Part shown: positions 18,681 through 27,488 of the stretch, piece after piece
Layout of the letters: each line of letters starts with the position of its first letter
Numbering within the stretch: position 1 is the first letter of the stretch
NCBI GenBank assembly: GCA_024226535.1
Contig: JAAELP010000444.1
Location: 1-56,980, forward strand
DNA from: Planctomycetota bacterium
Lineage (GTDB): Bacteria > Planctomycetota > Phycisphaerae > Phycisphaerales > SM1A02
Reading direction: 5' to 3'
DNA length: 56,980 nt
The notes under the pieces: generated by a model
What the model was told of the DNA's origin: nothing
Seen by the model: only the letters and a program-made list of their open reading frames with translations
Databases searched by the model: none
Translations under genes and position numbers: made by a program

Positions 18681-18748
18681 GATGACAGGTGGGGGGAGGG
18701 TCGCCCGTGCCCTCGAGGTGCCAGGGTGCTTTCCCGTGGTGGCCGATC

Positions 18749-20884
18749 ATGAGCAAGTCCAACGCAGACCCCTCGGTCCTCGAGGTGCTCCAGCGGGAGG
18801 TTGGTGAGCTACGCAGCTCCATGGACCAGTCGCGTCGCCGCGCCCACCAGCTCCGGCGTCAGAACCGGGTGCTCGTGGAGCTCTCGCGCAGCGAGGAGAT
18901 CGCCCGGGGTGACCTGGCCGCGGCGTTCCGGCAGATCACCGAGGCGGCGGCGGTCACGCTGGAGATCGAGCGCGTCGGGATCTGGCTCTTTGATGAGAAA
19001 CGAGCGAGCATCCACTGCCACGACCTCTACGAGTGCAGCCGCGACGTCCACACCGACGGGCTGGAGGTACGAGCGGCGGAGTATCCGCGGTACTTCCGAG
19101 CCCTCGAGGAGGACCGCACCCTCGCCGCGCATGACGCCCAGAGCGACCCCCGCACGAGCGAGTTCGCCGAGGCGTATCTCGAGCCGCACGGGATCACCTC
19201 GATGATGGACGCGCCGGTGATGAAGGGTCACCGACTCGTCGGCGTCATCTGCCACGAGCACGTCGGACCGCGGCGGCGCTGGACGCTCGAGGACCAGGCG
19301 TTCGCGGGATCGATGACCGACTTCGTGGCCATCGCGATGCAGGCCCGCGAGCGGGCCGAGGCGGAGAGCCGCGTGATGGAGCGCGAGGCTCGTCTCACCG
19401 AGGCCCAGCGTGTCGCGCACATCGGAAGCTTCGAGTGGGATCTCCAGGCCGAGTCCTGCGTGTGGTCCGACGAGCTGTACCACATCTTCGGCTTCGCGCC
19501 GGGCGGATTCACCCCGGGTTTCGAGCCGATGCTCGAGCGCGTGCTTCCGGCGGACCGGGAGGAGCTGCGCCGGTGCATCGATGCCGTCCTCGCCGACGGC
19601 GAGCGGCTCGACGTCGACTATCGCATCGAGCTGCCCGACGGCGGGCTCCGCTACGTGAGGTGCCACGGCAAGCTCGAGCGCGACACGCGGGGACGGCCGC
19701 AGCGGCTCATCGGCACGACCCAGGACGTCACCGAACGCATGCGCGCCCAGCTCCTCCAGGAGGGACGCACCGCCGTCCTCGAGCAACTCGCCCACGGGGA
19801 GGCGCTCGACGACGTGCTCCGCACGCTGGTACACAGCGTCGAGAAGGTCAACCCCCGCATGCTCTGCTCGGTGCTTCTGCTCAACTCGGACCGAACGCTG
19901 CGGCTCGGCACGGCGCCGTCGCTCCCGGACTTCTACAACCAGGCTATCGACGGCCTCGACATCGGACCGGGCACCGGCTCGTGCGGCACCGCGGCGGCAA
20001 CCGGGAAACGCGTCATCGTCGACGACATCGCGACGCACCCCTACTGGAGCGGCTACCGCGACCTCGCCGACGCGGCCGACCTCCGCGCGTGCTGGTCTGA
20101 GCCGATCCGGTCATCGGAGGGCGACGTGCTCGGCACGTTCGCGATCTACTACCGCGAGCCGCGTACCCCCGACGCGGCGGACCTGGAGATCATCAGCACG
20201 AGCGCCCCGCTCGCCGGGGTCGCCATCGAACGCATCCGGGCCCGACGCCGCCAGACCCTGCTCATGCGCGAGCTGGATCACCGCGTGAAGAACAACCTCA
20301 CGACGGTGCTCTCGATCGCGGAGCAGACGGTGGCGAGCGCCGAGACGCTCGAGGAGTTCACGCCGATCTTCCGGGAGCGTGTGCGCTCCCTCGCCGTCGC
20401 CCACGAGCTGCTCGCCCGAACGAGCTGGGATGGCGCCGAGCTTCGCGACCTCGCCGATCACATCGTCGGGCCGTACGGGGCCGATCGCTTCCAGCTCACC
20501 GGTGAGGACGTGGTCCTGCCCGCGTCGGTCGCGCCGGCGCTGAGCATGGTCATCCAGGAGCTGGCCGCCAACGCCTTGAAGTACGGGGCGTTGTCGGTGC
20601 CCGCGGGCCACGTGACGATCGACTGGACGGCGGTCCCGGTCGCCGGCGCACCGGAGCGCGGCCGGCAACTGAAGGTCCACTGGACGGAGGGCGACGGCCC
20701 GCCCGTGGCTCCCCCGAAGAGGCGAGGCTTCGGGACCGAACTCATCGAGCACATGATCTCGTATCAACTGCACGGCGAGAGCATGCTCGCGTTCGACGAG
20801 GCCGGCGTCCGCTGCACGCTCGTCATTCCACTCGAGACCGCGCCGGCCCGCGGGACCGAGAACTCCGGGGATCAACCCCCATGA
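18749..20884 (+). CDS. HWE-family sensor histidine kinase (GAF-PAS-GAF)
   Basis: About 711 residues, soluble. A short coiled coil is followed by a GAF domain (about residues 35-190), a PAS domain (205-320; AHIGSFEWDLQAESCVWSDEL and YRIELPDGGLRYVRCHGK), a second GAF (330-495), and an HWE kinase core. The phospho-acceptor motif is ELDHRVKNNL, then AHELLARTSWDGAELRD, the N-box QELAANALKYGALS, and the family WTEGDGPP and GFGTELIEHM. No membrane helix, so it senses a cytoplasmic signal. The next gene, a lone receiver, overlaps it as ATGA and is the obvious partner. The start could also be GTG 18689, 8 nt after a -10 box. Confidence 0.92.
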   Translation: MSKSNADPSVLEVLQREVGELRSSMDQSRRRAHQLRRQNRVLVELSRSEEIARGDLAAAFRQITEAAAVTLEIERVGIWLFDEKRASIHCHDLYECSRDVHTDGLEVRAAEYPRYFRALEEDRTLAAHDAQSDPRTSEFAEAYLEPHGITSMMDAPVMKGHRLVGVICHEHVGPRRRWTLEDQAFAGSMTDFVAIAMQARERAEAESRVMEREARLTEAQRVAHIGSFEWDLQAESCVWSDELYHIFGFAPGGFTPGFEPMLERVLPADREELRRCIDAVLADGERLDVDYRIELPDGGLRYVRCHGKLERDTRGRPQRLIGTTQDVTERMRAQLLQEGRTAVLEQLAHGEALDDVLRTLVHSVEKVNPRMLCSVLLLNSDRTLRLGTAPSLPDFYNQAIDGLDIGPGTGSCGTAAATGKRVIVDDIATHPYWSGYRDLADAADLRACWSEPIRSSEGDVLGTFAIYYREPRTPDAADLEIISTSAPLAGVAIERIRARRRQTLLMRELDHRVKNNLTTVLSIAEQTVASAETLEEFTPIFRERVRSLAVAHELLARTSWDGAELRDLADHIVGPYGADRFQLTGEDVVLPASVAPALSMVIQELAANALKYGALSVPAGHVTIDWTAVPVAGAPERGRQLKVHWTEGDGPPVAPPKRRGFGTELIEHMISYQLHGESMLAFDEAGVRCTLVIPLETAPARGTENSGDQPP

Positions 20885-21291
20885 ACGACCCACGACCGGG
20901 AGCGCCGAACCGGCCCACCGAGAACGGGTTGGCCGGCCTGCGCGTGCTGGTCGTCGAGGACGACTACTTCGTCGCTCGCTCGCTCGGCGTGTTGCTCGGC
21001 GCCCTCGGCGCGGAGGTCGTGGGCCCGGCGTCCACCGCCGACCAGGCATGCGAGCTGGCGCGGGAGGAGGAGATCGACGCCGCGGTCCTGGACATCTCCC
21101 TGACCCCGGGCACGAGCGCTCCCGTCGCCCGTGCGCTCCAGTACCGCGAATGTCCGTTCCTCTTCGTGACCGGCTACTCCAGCATCGGCATGCTGCCCGA
21201 CGATCTCCGCGGGTACCGCGTGCTGCTCAAGCCCGTGGACGCGGAGACGCTTGGGACGGCGGTACGGGAGCTGGTGGGAGCGACGCGGTAG
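20881..21291 (+). CDS. Single-domain response regulator
   Basis: A 136-residue receiver domain without an output domain. It has the acidic pair VVEDDYF, the phosphorylation site AAVLDISL, the switch Thr FVTGYSS and the conserved Lys VLLKPVD. It is translationally coupled to the HWE kinase (ATGA overlap). Lone receivers paired with HWE kinases usually act by phosphotransfer or by binding a protein target. The stop is followed directly by a GGACGC repeat and the promoter of the methyltransferase gene. Confidence 0.94.
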   Translation: MNDPRPGAPNRPTENGLAGLRVLVVEDDYFVARSLGVLLGALGAEVVGPASTADQACELAREEEIDAAVLDISLTPGTSAPVARALQYRECPFLFVTGYSSIGMLPDDLRGYRVLLKPVDAETLGTAVRELVGATR

Positions 21292-21306
21292 CGGACGCGG
21301 ACGCGG
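21292..21306 (+). repeat. GGACGC tandem running into a -10 box
   Basis: CGGACGCGGACGCGG fills the space between the receiver stop codon and a TATGCT box at 21307. The 14-mer GGACGCGGACGCGG directly followed by TAT occurs again at 51049-51065. Confidence 0.75.
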
Positions 21307-21312
21307 TATGCT
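21307..21312 (+). promoter_or_regulatory. -10 box TATGCT of the DNA methyltransferase gene
   Basis: TATGCT lies 10 nt before ATG 21323. The transcript would start within a few bases of the start codon. No SD is present. Confidence 0.45.
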
Positions 21313-21322
21313 GGCCGTGCCC

Positions 21323-22177
21323 ATGCTCGAGATCCACCACGGCGACAACCTCCCGATCCTGCGCGGGCTTCCCGACGCGTCGTTCGACCTCGTCTGCGTC
21401 GACCCGCCGTTCAACACCGGCGCGGAGAGGCGCTACACGCGGACGAAATCCGTGCGCGACGATGATGGCGAGCACCGCGGCTTCGGTGGTAACCGGTACC
21501 GGACCGTCTCGCTGGGTACGCGGTCCTTCGATGACTGCTTCGACGACTTCCTCGCGTTCATGGAGCCCCGGCTCGTGGAGACCCATCGGCTCCTCGCGCC
21601 GGATGGTTCGTTCTTCCTGCACCTGGACTGGCGCGAAGTGCACTACTGCCGCGTGCTGCTCGACCAGATCTTCGGACGCGATGCGTTCATGAACGAGATC
21701 ATCTGGGCGTACGACTACGGGGCGCGGTCGAAGAAACGGTGGTCGCCGAAGCACGACACGATTCTGTGGTACGCGCGGGATCCGAAGAACTACACGTTCG
21801 ACTACGACGAGATGGACCGCATCCCCTACATGGCCCCGGGATTGGTCGGCCCCGAGAAGGCCGCGCGCGGAAAGACCCCGACGGACGTCTGGTGGCACAC
21901 GATCGTGAGCCCCACCGGGAAGGAACGAACGGGGTACCCGACCCAGAAGCCGCTGGGGATCATCGAGCGCATCGTGCGCGTGCACTCGCGTCCAGGGGAT
22001 CGATTGCTCGACTACTTCGCCGGCAGCGGCACGCTCGGCGCGGCGGCGGCCAACCTCGGCCGCGACGCGGTGCTCATCGACGACAGCGACGAGGCGATCC
22101 GCGTGATGCAGGAACGGCTGAGGAAAGCGGATCCGCGGGTGGCGCATCACGGTGAGGCAACCCCGAGCGCGGGGTGA
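21323..22177 (+). CDS. Orphan site-specific DNA methyltransferase (beta class)
   Basis: 284 residues from ATG 21323 (alternatives ATG 21308, GTG 21317). Catalytic motif IV is DPPF (residues 27-30) near the N-terminus; the AdoMet-binding motif I, DYFAGSGT, lies near the C-terminus. This order defines beta-class amino-methyltransferases. DPPF is compatible with N6-adenine methylation, though N4-cytosine cannot be excluded. A further family motif is YPTQKPLGIIERIVR. No restriction endonuclease or specificity gene is nearby, so it is an orphan, perhaps regulatory like CcrM, which belongs to the same class. The central region (residues 35-60) is rich in Arg/Asp and may recognise the target. The recognition site cannot be predicted. 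Confidence 0.92.
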   Translation: MLEIHHGDNLPILRGLPDASFDLVCVDPPFNTGAERRYTRTKSVRDDDGEHRGFGGNRYRTVSLGTRSFDDCFDDFLAFMEPRLVETHRLLAPDGSFFLHLDWREVHYCRVLLDQIFGRDAFMNEIIWAYDYGARSKKRWSPKHDTILWYARDPKNYTFDYDEMDRIPYMAPGLVGPEKAARGKTPTDVWWHTIVSPTGKERTGYPTQKPLGIIERIVRVHSRPGDRLLDYFAGSGTLGAAAANLGRDAVLIDDSDEAIRVMQERLRKADPRVAHHGEATPSAG

Positions 22178-22221
22178 CGATCCCGCGTCCATGGCCGTGT
22201 CCGCGTCCGCGTCCGTGTCCG
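22178..22221 (-). repeat. GGACRC hexamer array between convergent genes
   Basis: Read on the minus strand the gap holds GGACAC, GGACGC, GGACGC and GGACAC in direct succession, then CGGCCATGGACGCGGGA. This is the longest array of the hexamer in the window and it fills most of the 44-nt gap between the methyltransferase and GGDEF-EAL stop codons. Confidence 0.8.
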
Positions 22222-24399
22222 CTACGCCGCCAGGCTCAGGTCCAGGCCGTCTCGCAGGAGCTTCTCGACGTCATCGCCGTCCACCGCGGGGCTGAACAGT
22301 TCGCCCTGCGCGTAGTCGCACGCGAGCGCCTGGAGCAGCACGAGCTGGTCGACCGTCTCCACGCCCTCGGCGACCACTTCCATGTTCAGGTTGTGGGCGA
22401 GCTCCACGACGGCGTTGACGATCGCGCCGTAGTCGCGCTTCTTCTTCATGCTGCGAATGAAGTCGCTGTCGAGCTTGAGCACGTTGATCGGGAAGCCGTG
22501 CAGACAGCTCAGCGACGAGTGGCCGGTGCCGAAGTCGTCCATCACGAGCCCGACGCCGATGTCGCGCAGCTGCTCGAGGATGGCGTGGAAGGCACCGCTG
22601 TCGCCCATGACCATCGTCTCGGTGATCTCGAGCTGGAGCGACGAGGGCTTGATGCCCGTCTCCTCCACGACCCGGCGGATCGTCGCCGCAAGCTCGGGGT
22701 GCAGAAGCTGCTGGCGGGAGAGGTTCACGCTCACCGTCAGCCGATCGTGCTCGGGATATCGGATGCTCCACTCCCGGAGCTGCTTGCACGTCGACTCCAG
22801 CGCCCACTCACCGAGCGGCACGATGAGGCTCAACTCCTCGGCGAGGCTGATGAACTCCTCCGGGGGGACCATGCCGCGCGTCTCGTGCGGCCAGCGGATG
22901 AGCGCCTCGAACCCCGCCACCTTGCCGGTGTCGAGGGCGACGAGCGGCTCGAAGGCCAGCCGGAACGCCTTCTGCTCCACCGCATCGCGGAGTTCGCGCT
23001 CCAGGTCCAGACGAGCGACGACCTCGTTGTGCATGCCCTCGTCGAAGACGACATGCCGCGCCTTGCCGGAGGTCTTCGCGCGGTACATCGCGGTGTCCGC
23101 GTCGCGGATGACGTCGTCGGGGCTCTCGTACCCGATATCGCTGGTGACGATGCCGATGCTCGCGGTGGAGACGACCTCGTGACCGTCGAGGTTGTGCGGC
23201 ACCGAGAGCTCCGACTGGAGTCGCTCGGCCACGCGCACCGCGTCCTCGACACCCCGGATGCTGTCCAGGAGTATGACGAACTCGTCGCCGCCGAGGCGAG
23301 CCGGCATGTGTCCGTCGTTCACGCGCGTCGGCGTGTCGATCGCACGCAGGTTCTTCGTCAGACGGTCGCCGATCCCCACGAGCAACTGGTCGCCGGCATC
23401 GTGCCCGAGGCTGTCGTTGATGATCTTGAAGCGGTCGAAGTCGAGGAAGAGCACGGCGAACGTGTAGTCCGGCACGCGTCGCGCTCGGTTGATCGCCTGG
23501 ACCAGGCGGTCCATGAAGAACGCCCGGTTCGGAAGACCCGTCAGCGTGTCGTGGTGCGCCGCGTGACGGAGTTGCTCCTCCGCCTTCTTGCGGTCGCTGA
23601 TGTCGGCGAAGGTGACGGCGAGACCGTCGCCGAGCTTCACCGCGACGAACTGGTACCACTGGCCCTCACGGCCGTGGTTGAACTGCCGTTCGCTGCGATA
23701 CGGCAAGCCTGTCTCGATCACGCTGATGGCGTTGCCCGTCAGGTTCTCCGCCTGGATGCACGGGAACTCCTCGAGCAGGTTCTTGCCGACCAGGCCGGCT
23801 GCGGAGCGGCCGAGGATCTGCTCCGCGGCGTCGTTGACGCGCTGGCACTCGAAGTCGGTGGCCTCCCCGACGTCGTCGCGGACGGTCTTGAGCACGAGGA
23901 CGCCGCTGAGCGAACTCTTGAGGATGCTGTTGAGCATCTCCTTCGCGGCGTGCTCGCCCTGCTCCGCGGCCGGCGCGGCCTGCGGCTGCACCGGGGCCTT
24001 CCGCGCCACTTCCCGCCGCCGGGGCGGCGCGCTCGGGCGCTTCTTCCTCTGGATCTTCACCGGCGGCGCCGTGGCGCGACCGGTCATCGACGGCATCCAG
24101 CGCACAAGACCGATCGTGAGCATCACGAACCCGAGGACGTAGCCGAAGACCTCCTGCAGCAGGCCCTTGATGACCGGCTCGATCCCGAGCATCGATGCGT
24201 CGAGCATCTCCAGGAACCGCCCGAAGAGCAGCAGCACGAAACCCGCGATGAGGAACGGCCAGACCGATCGCGGCACGCTGTTCTGCGCGCGGTTCGACCG
24301 GTGCAGCGCGATGAGCACCAGCGAGCCGGCAACGACGAGAATGATGTCTCGTAGCAGATCGATCATGAGCGGGACGTTCCGCCTCACTACTGTGCTCAT
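22222..24399 (-). CDS. Membrane-bound PAS-GGDEF-EAL cyclic-di-GMP protein
   Basis: 725 residues. Two or three membrane helices (about residues 14-105) are followed by an Arg/Pro-rich linker, a PAS domain (about 150-280), a GGDEF domain with an intact RLGGDEFVILLD, and an EAL domain. The EAL domain keeps EALIRW, VNLSRQQL, LEITETM, DDFGTGHSSL, VLKLDSDF and VAEGVET. Both catalytic sites look complete, so the protein could both make and break c-di-GMP, with the PAS domain choosing the direction. The start ATG 24399 is chosen to include all membrane helices; ATG 24366 is possible. It is flanked by two-component genes. Confidence 0.93.
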   Translation of the reverse strand: MSTVVRRNVPLMIDLLRDIILVVAGSLVLIALHRSNRAQNSVPRSVWPFLIAGFVLLLFGRFLEMLDASMLGIEPVIKGLLQEVFGYVLGFVMLTIGLVRWMPSMTGRATAPPVKIQRKKRPSAPPRRREVARKAPVQPQAAPAAEQGEHAAKEMLNSILKSSLSGVLVLKTVRDDVGEATDFECQRVNDAAEQILGRSAAGLVGKNLLEEFPCIQAENLTGNAISVIETGLPYRSERQFNHGREGQWYQFVAVKLGDGLAVTFADISDRKKAEEQLRHAAHHDTLTGLPNRAFFMDRLVQAINRARRVPDYTFAVLFLDFDRFKIINDSLGHDAGDQLLVGIGDRLTKNLRAIDTPTRVNDGHMPARLGGDEFVILLDSIRGVEDAVRVAERLQSELSVPHNLDGHEVVSTASIGIVTSDIGYESPDDVIRDADTAMYRAKTSGKARHVVFDEGMHNEVVARLDLERELRDAVEQKAFRLAFEPLVALDTGKVAGFEALIRWPHETRGMVPPEEFISLAEELSLIVPLGEWALESTCKQLREWSIRYPEHDRLTVSVNLSRQQLLHPELAATIRRVVEETGIKPSSLQLEITETMVMGDSGAFHAILEQLRDIGVGLVMDDFGTGHSSLSCLHGFPINVLKLDSDFIRSMKKKRDYGAIVNAVVELAHNLNMEVVAEGVETVDQLVLLQALACDYAQGELFSPAVDGDDVEKLLRDGLDLSLAA

Positions 24400-24611
24400 G
24401 GTTGCCAATGCACCATGCGCCTGGTTCGATGGGGCATCGAGTGCGGTCTGATCGTGCGCAGCCCGGCCGCAGGCACCTCGAGGCCCCCTCTTACAATCGT
24501 CACGGTGACACGGCGAGGTTACGGCTTCTCGATGCCGATCTCCGACTTTCGAAACGATTATCGGCCCATGGCGCTCGCTCATCTTCGCTATCGGACGCGC
24601 CGGTGTCGCGA

Positions 24612-24617
24612 TATCCT
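24612..24617 (+). promoter_or_regulatory. -10 box TATCCT of the second histidine kinase
   Basis: TATCCT ends 7 nt before an in-frame GTG at 24625, with no SD between. This matches the leaderless pattern seen at other genes and supports GTG 24625 as the start. Confidence 0.5.
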
Positions 24618-24624
24618 CAACGCG

Positions 24625-26343
24625 GTGAACCGACGACCCAGACCCGCAGAGCCTCCCGTGTCCAACGCGCTCCCCGCGCGCCGCGAGCTTGCCCTGCTGC
24701 GCGAGCTGAACGCGTACTCCGCCCGTCAGCGCAACGCCCGCGACGCCGACAAGTCGCTGCGATCTGCGTTGCGCCTGGCGATGGACTTCTTCGAGGCGAC
24801 GGAGGGGTGCGTCGCGGGGCTACCCGCCCACGGGGAGCGGGCGGCGATCCTCTTCCATGTCCCCCGCGTCGACACCTGGCCGATGGACCTGATCGATCGC
24901 TTCATTCGCGGGGAGAAGGTCGTGCCTCCCCCGGACCTGATGATCGCGAGAATCCGGCGCCGCGGTCGCAAGTGGGGCGCGTTCGGCCTGCGCCGTCCCG
25001 GCGCGGACTTCCGGTGGGAGTGGCGGCGGGCGCTGTCGACGATCGCGGCGGTGACGGGTGAGGTCATCGAGCGAATCGACCAGGAGCGGATTCGCGACGT
25101 CCGCGCCCGCATCGACCGGAAGATCATGGAGAAGATCCGCCCCAAGGACCTGTTCTACCAGATCCTCGATGGTCTTCGCTCGCTCACCGGGTACGACCAC
25201 TCCGCGTCGGTGTTGATCTGCAACGAGGAGGCCGACTCGCTCGAGGTCGTCGCCGAGCAGATCGCGTGGCGCAAGGGCAAGAGCCGGAGCGTCGGCCGTA
25301 CACTGCCGCTGCCCGGTCCCGTGCGCGCGTTGCTCGAGCGCGAGGTCGTCTACGGCTTCCAGCGCCACGCCCACGGCTGGGTCGAGCTCGATGACCGCCC
25401 CGCCGCCGAACTGGCGGCGCTCGTGGACTACAACGCCGACCCCACCGGCGACGGCGCTCAGCCCGCCGAGGGCGCCGTCCTCTGCGCGCCGCTCGTCAGC
25501 CGCGACGGTCCGCTCGGCCTGCTGCGCGTGGCCTCCATCCACCCCGGGGCGCTCGGGCAGTACGAGGCCGATCTCGTCTCCCGGTTCCTGCCCCAGGCAT
25601 CGGTCGCACTGCAGAACAGCCAGCGCACGCAGTCCCTGGAGCAGAAGATGGTCGAGGCGGAGCGCAAGAACGCGATGGCCGACCTCGCCCGCGGCGTCTC
25701 CCACGACGTGAACAACGCGCTCGGCGCGGTGCTCCCGCTCGTGCAGGAGATCCGGGTGGAGGTCAAGGCCGGCGAGGTGGATCCGCAGGTGATCGCACAG
25801 GATCTCCGGGAGATCGAGCGTTCGCTCCAGGTCTGCCGGCGAATATTCGGCGGCATGCTGCGCTTCGCTCGCGGCGCGACGCGGCGCGTCGGTCCCGTGC
25901 GTCTCCACGACGCGGTCCAGTGCGCGCTGGACATCCTGCGCGAGGGCCTGGAGCGACGCGAGATCACGGTGACCACCGACGTCCCCGAGACGCTGCCGCC
26001 GGTGCGCGGCCTCCAGTCGGAGATCGAGCAGCTCCTCCTGAACCTGCTGACCAACGCCGGCGACGCGACGCCTCCGGGGGGCCGGATCTCGATCCGGGCG
26101 ATCCACGACGGCGCGGTGATCGAGCTGTCGATCGTGGACACCGGCTGCGGGATTCCCGCCGAGCTGCTCGCGCGTATCCGCGAGCCGTTCTTCACGACCA
26201 AGCGCCGGGGCACGGGGCTGGGTCTCGCGATCTGCCGCTCGATCGTCTCGCAGATGCAGGGCCGATTCCACATCGACAGCACGGTCGGCGAAGGCACGCA
26301 CGTCACCGTCGCCCTCGCCACGTTGGAGGACCGCACGCCATGA
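24625..26343 (+). CDS. GAF-domain sensor histidine kinase
   Basis: 572 residues from GTG 24625; GTG 24658 is also possible. Soluble. An N-terminal region of unknown fold (about 1-170) precedes a GAF domain (about 175-330; DLFYQILDGLRSLTGYDHSASVLI). The kinase core has the H-box ARGVSHDVNNALGAVLPLV, N-box LLLNLLTNAGDATPP, G1 DTGCGIP, F-box REPFFTTKRRGTG and G2 LGLAI. The HDVNN motif is that of the group with Asp-Val/Phe-Asn-Asn after the His. It overlaps the next gene, a receiver-phosphatase, as ATGA; these two form a phosphorelay unit. Confidence 0.93.
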   Translation: MNRRPRPAEPPVSNALPARRELALLRELNAYSARQRNARDADKSLRSALRLAMDFFEATEGCVAGLPAHGERAAILFHVPRVDTWPMDLIDRFIRGEKVVPPPDLMIARIRRRGRKWGAFGLRRPGADFRWEWRRALSTIAAVTGEVIERIDQERIRDVRARIDRKIMEKIRPKDLFYQILDGLRSLTGYDHSASVLICNEEADSLEVVAEQIAWRKGKSRSVGRTLPLPGPVRALLEREVVYGFQRHAHGWVELDDRPAAELAALVDYNADPTGDGAQPAEGAVLCAPLVSRDGPLGLLRVASIHPGALGQYEADLVSRFLPQASVALQNSQRTQSLEQKMVEAERKNAMADLARGVSHDVNNALGAVLPLVQEIRVEVKAGEVDPQVIAQDLREIERSLQVCRRIFGGMLRFARGATRRVGPVRLHDAVQCALDILREGLERREITVTTDVPETLPPVRGLQSEIEQLLLNLLTNAGDATPPGGRISIRAIHDGAVIELSIVDTGCGIPAELLARIREPFFTTKRRGTGLGLAICRSIVSQMQGRFHIDSTVGEGTHVTVALATLEDRTP

Positions 26344-27470
26344 CGCTCGTCGCCACGCCCGCCCGCATCCTCGTCGTCGACGACGACGCCGGTATGCTCC
26401 GCGCCGTCTCGCGCGTGCTCGGGCGGCACCACGACGTCACCGCGCTGGTCTCGCCGGGCGCCGCGCTGGAGCAGGTGACGGCCCTCGCGCCGGACATCGC
26501 GATCGTCGACATCCGCATGCCCGAGATCGACGGCTTCGAACTGATGCAACGCCTGCTCGCGAAGCAGCCCGATCTCGACGTGATCCTCATGACGGGCAAC
26601 GCCGTGGAGCCGGAGGCGCACCTGATCCGGGCGATCGAGGCGGGCGCGTTCTATTTCATCCAGAAACCGTTCGACCGGCGGGTCCTGCTGACCCTGGTCG
26701 ATCGCTGCCTCCAGCTCCGGCGTCTTCAGAAGGAGCGACAGCGTCACCTCGATCGACTGGAGCGCGAGCTGAACGAGGCACGGCGCTTCCAGGACAGCAT
26801 GCTCCCGGCGCCGAGCTGCACCATCGAGGGGGTCTGCCTCGACGCTCGTTACGAAGCGTGCACCGAGCTTGCCGGCGACTTCTACGACTATGCCCGCGCG
26901 CCCGACGGCCGCGTGGCGTTCGTGATCGCCGACGTATCGGGTCACGGCGCCTCCGCCGCGATGCTCACGGGAATCGTGAAGTCCGCGTTCCACGCCTCCG
27001 TCGACGACGCGTACGAACCGTTGCGCTTCGTCGAGCGCGTCTCCGAGGGCCTGCGCTCCTTCGACGGCTGCCGGTTCGTGACCCTCTTCGCCGGACGCGT
27101 CGATCCCACCGCGCAATCACTGATCTTCGCGAGCGCCGGACATCCCACCGCCATCCTCCGCCGCGCCGACCGCACCGTGGAGCTGCTCGAGTCCACCGGT
27201 CCGCTGATCTCGCCGATCTTCCGCAGCGTCCCGTTCGAGCAGGAGACGATCGCGCTCGGTACCGGCGATCAGCTTCTCGTGTACACCGACGGCGTGGTCG
27301 AGGCCGCCGGGCCCGCCGGCGCGTTCGGACACGCCCGCGTGCAGCAGGTCGTGGAGCGGAGCGCGCACGGCGGGGAGGCGCTCATCGACGATCTGCTGGA
27401 GCAGTTGGCGGAGTTCACGAACCGCCGACCGCGGGATGATGACGTGACGGTCCTGTGCGTGGGAACGTAA
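26340..27470 (+). CDS. Response regulator with PP2C (SpoIIE/RsbU-type) phosphatase
   Basis: 376 residues. The N-terminal receiver has VVDDDAG, phospho-Asp in AIVDIRMPE, MTGNA and IQKPFD. A coiled-coil linker (RRLQKERQRHLDRLERELNEARRFQ) leads into a SpoIIE-type serine phosphatase (about 180-376) with ELAGDFYDY, VIADVSGHGASAAM, DGVVEAAGPAG and DDDVTVLCV. The metal-binding Asp residues are all present. Phosphatases of this sort act on anti-anti-sigma factors. No STAS protein or anti-sigma kinase gene is nearby, so the target is off-window. It is translationally coupled to the upstream kinase. Confidence 0.94.
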   Translation: MTLVATPARILVVDDDAGMLRAVSRVLGRHHDVTALVSPGAALEQVTALAPDIAIVDIRMPEIDGFELMQRLLAKQPDLDVILMTGNAVEPEAHLIRAIEAGAFYFIQKPFDRRVLLTLVDRCLQLRRLQKERQRHLDRLERELNEARRFQDSMLPAPSCTIEGVCLDARYEACTELAGDFYDYARAPDGRVAFVIADVSGHGASAAMLTGIVKSAFHASVDDAYEPLRFVERVSEGLRSFDGCRFVTLFAGRVDPTAQSLIFASAGHPTAILRRADRTVELLESTGPLISPIFRSVPFEQETIALGTGDQLLVYTDGVVEAAGPAGAFGHARVQQVVERSAHGGEALIDDLLEQLAEFTNRRPRDDDVTVLCVGT

Positions 27471-27488
27471 GGACGGACGCGGACGCGG
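27471..27488 (+). repeat. GGACGC hexamer array filling a convergent gap
   Basis: The entire 18-nt gap between the convergent stop codons of the receiver-phosphatase and the M24 peptidase is GGACGGACGCGGACGCGG. There is no other intergenic sequence. Confidence 0.8.

Noticed and set aside
21323..22177. Restriction-modification or phage-defence island
   Set aside because: Only a lone methyltransferase is present; no nuclease, helicase or other defence gene adjoins it.
22178..22221. CRISPR array
   Set aside because: The units are 6 nt, contiguous and have no spacers.
22174..24354. A 726-codon open frame on the plus strand opposite the GGDEF-EAL gene
   Set aside because: Low-complexity composition with no family motif, whereas the minus strand has intact GGDEF and EAL sites.
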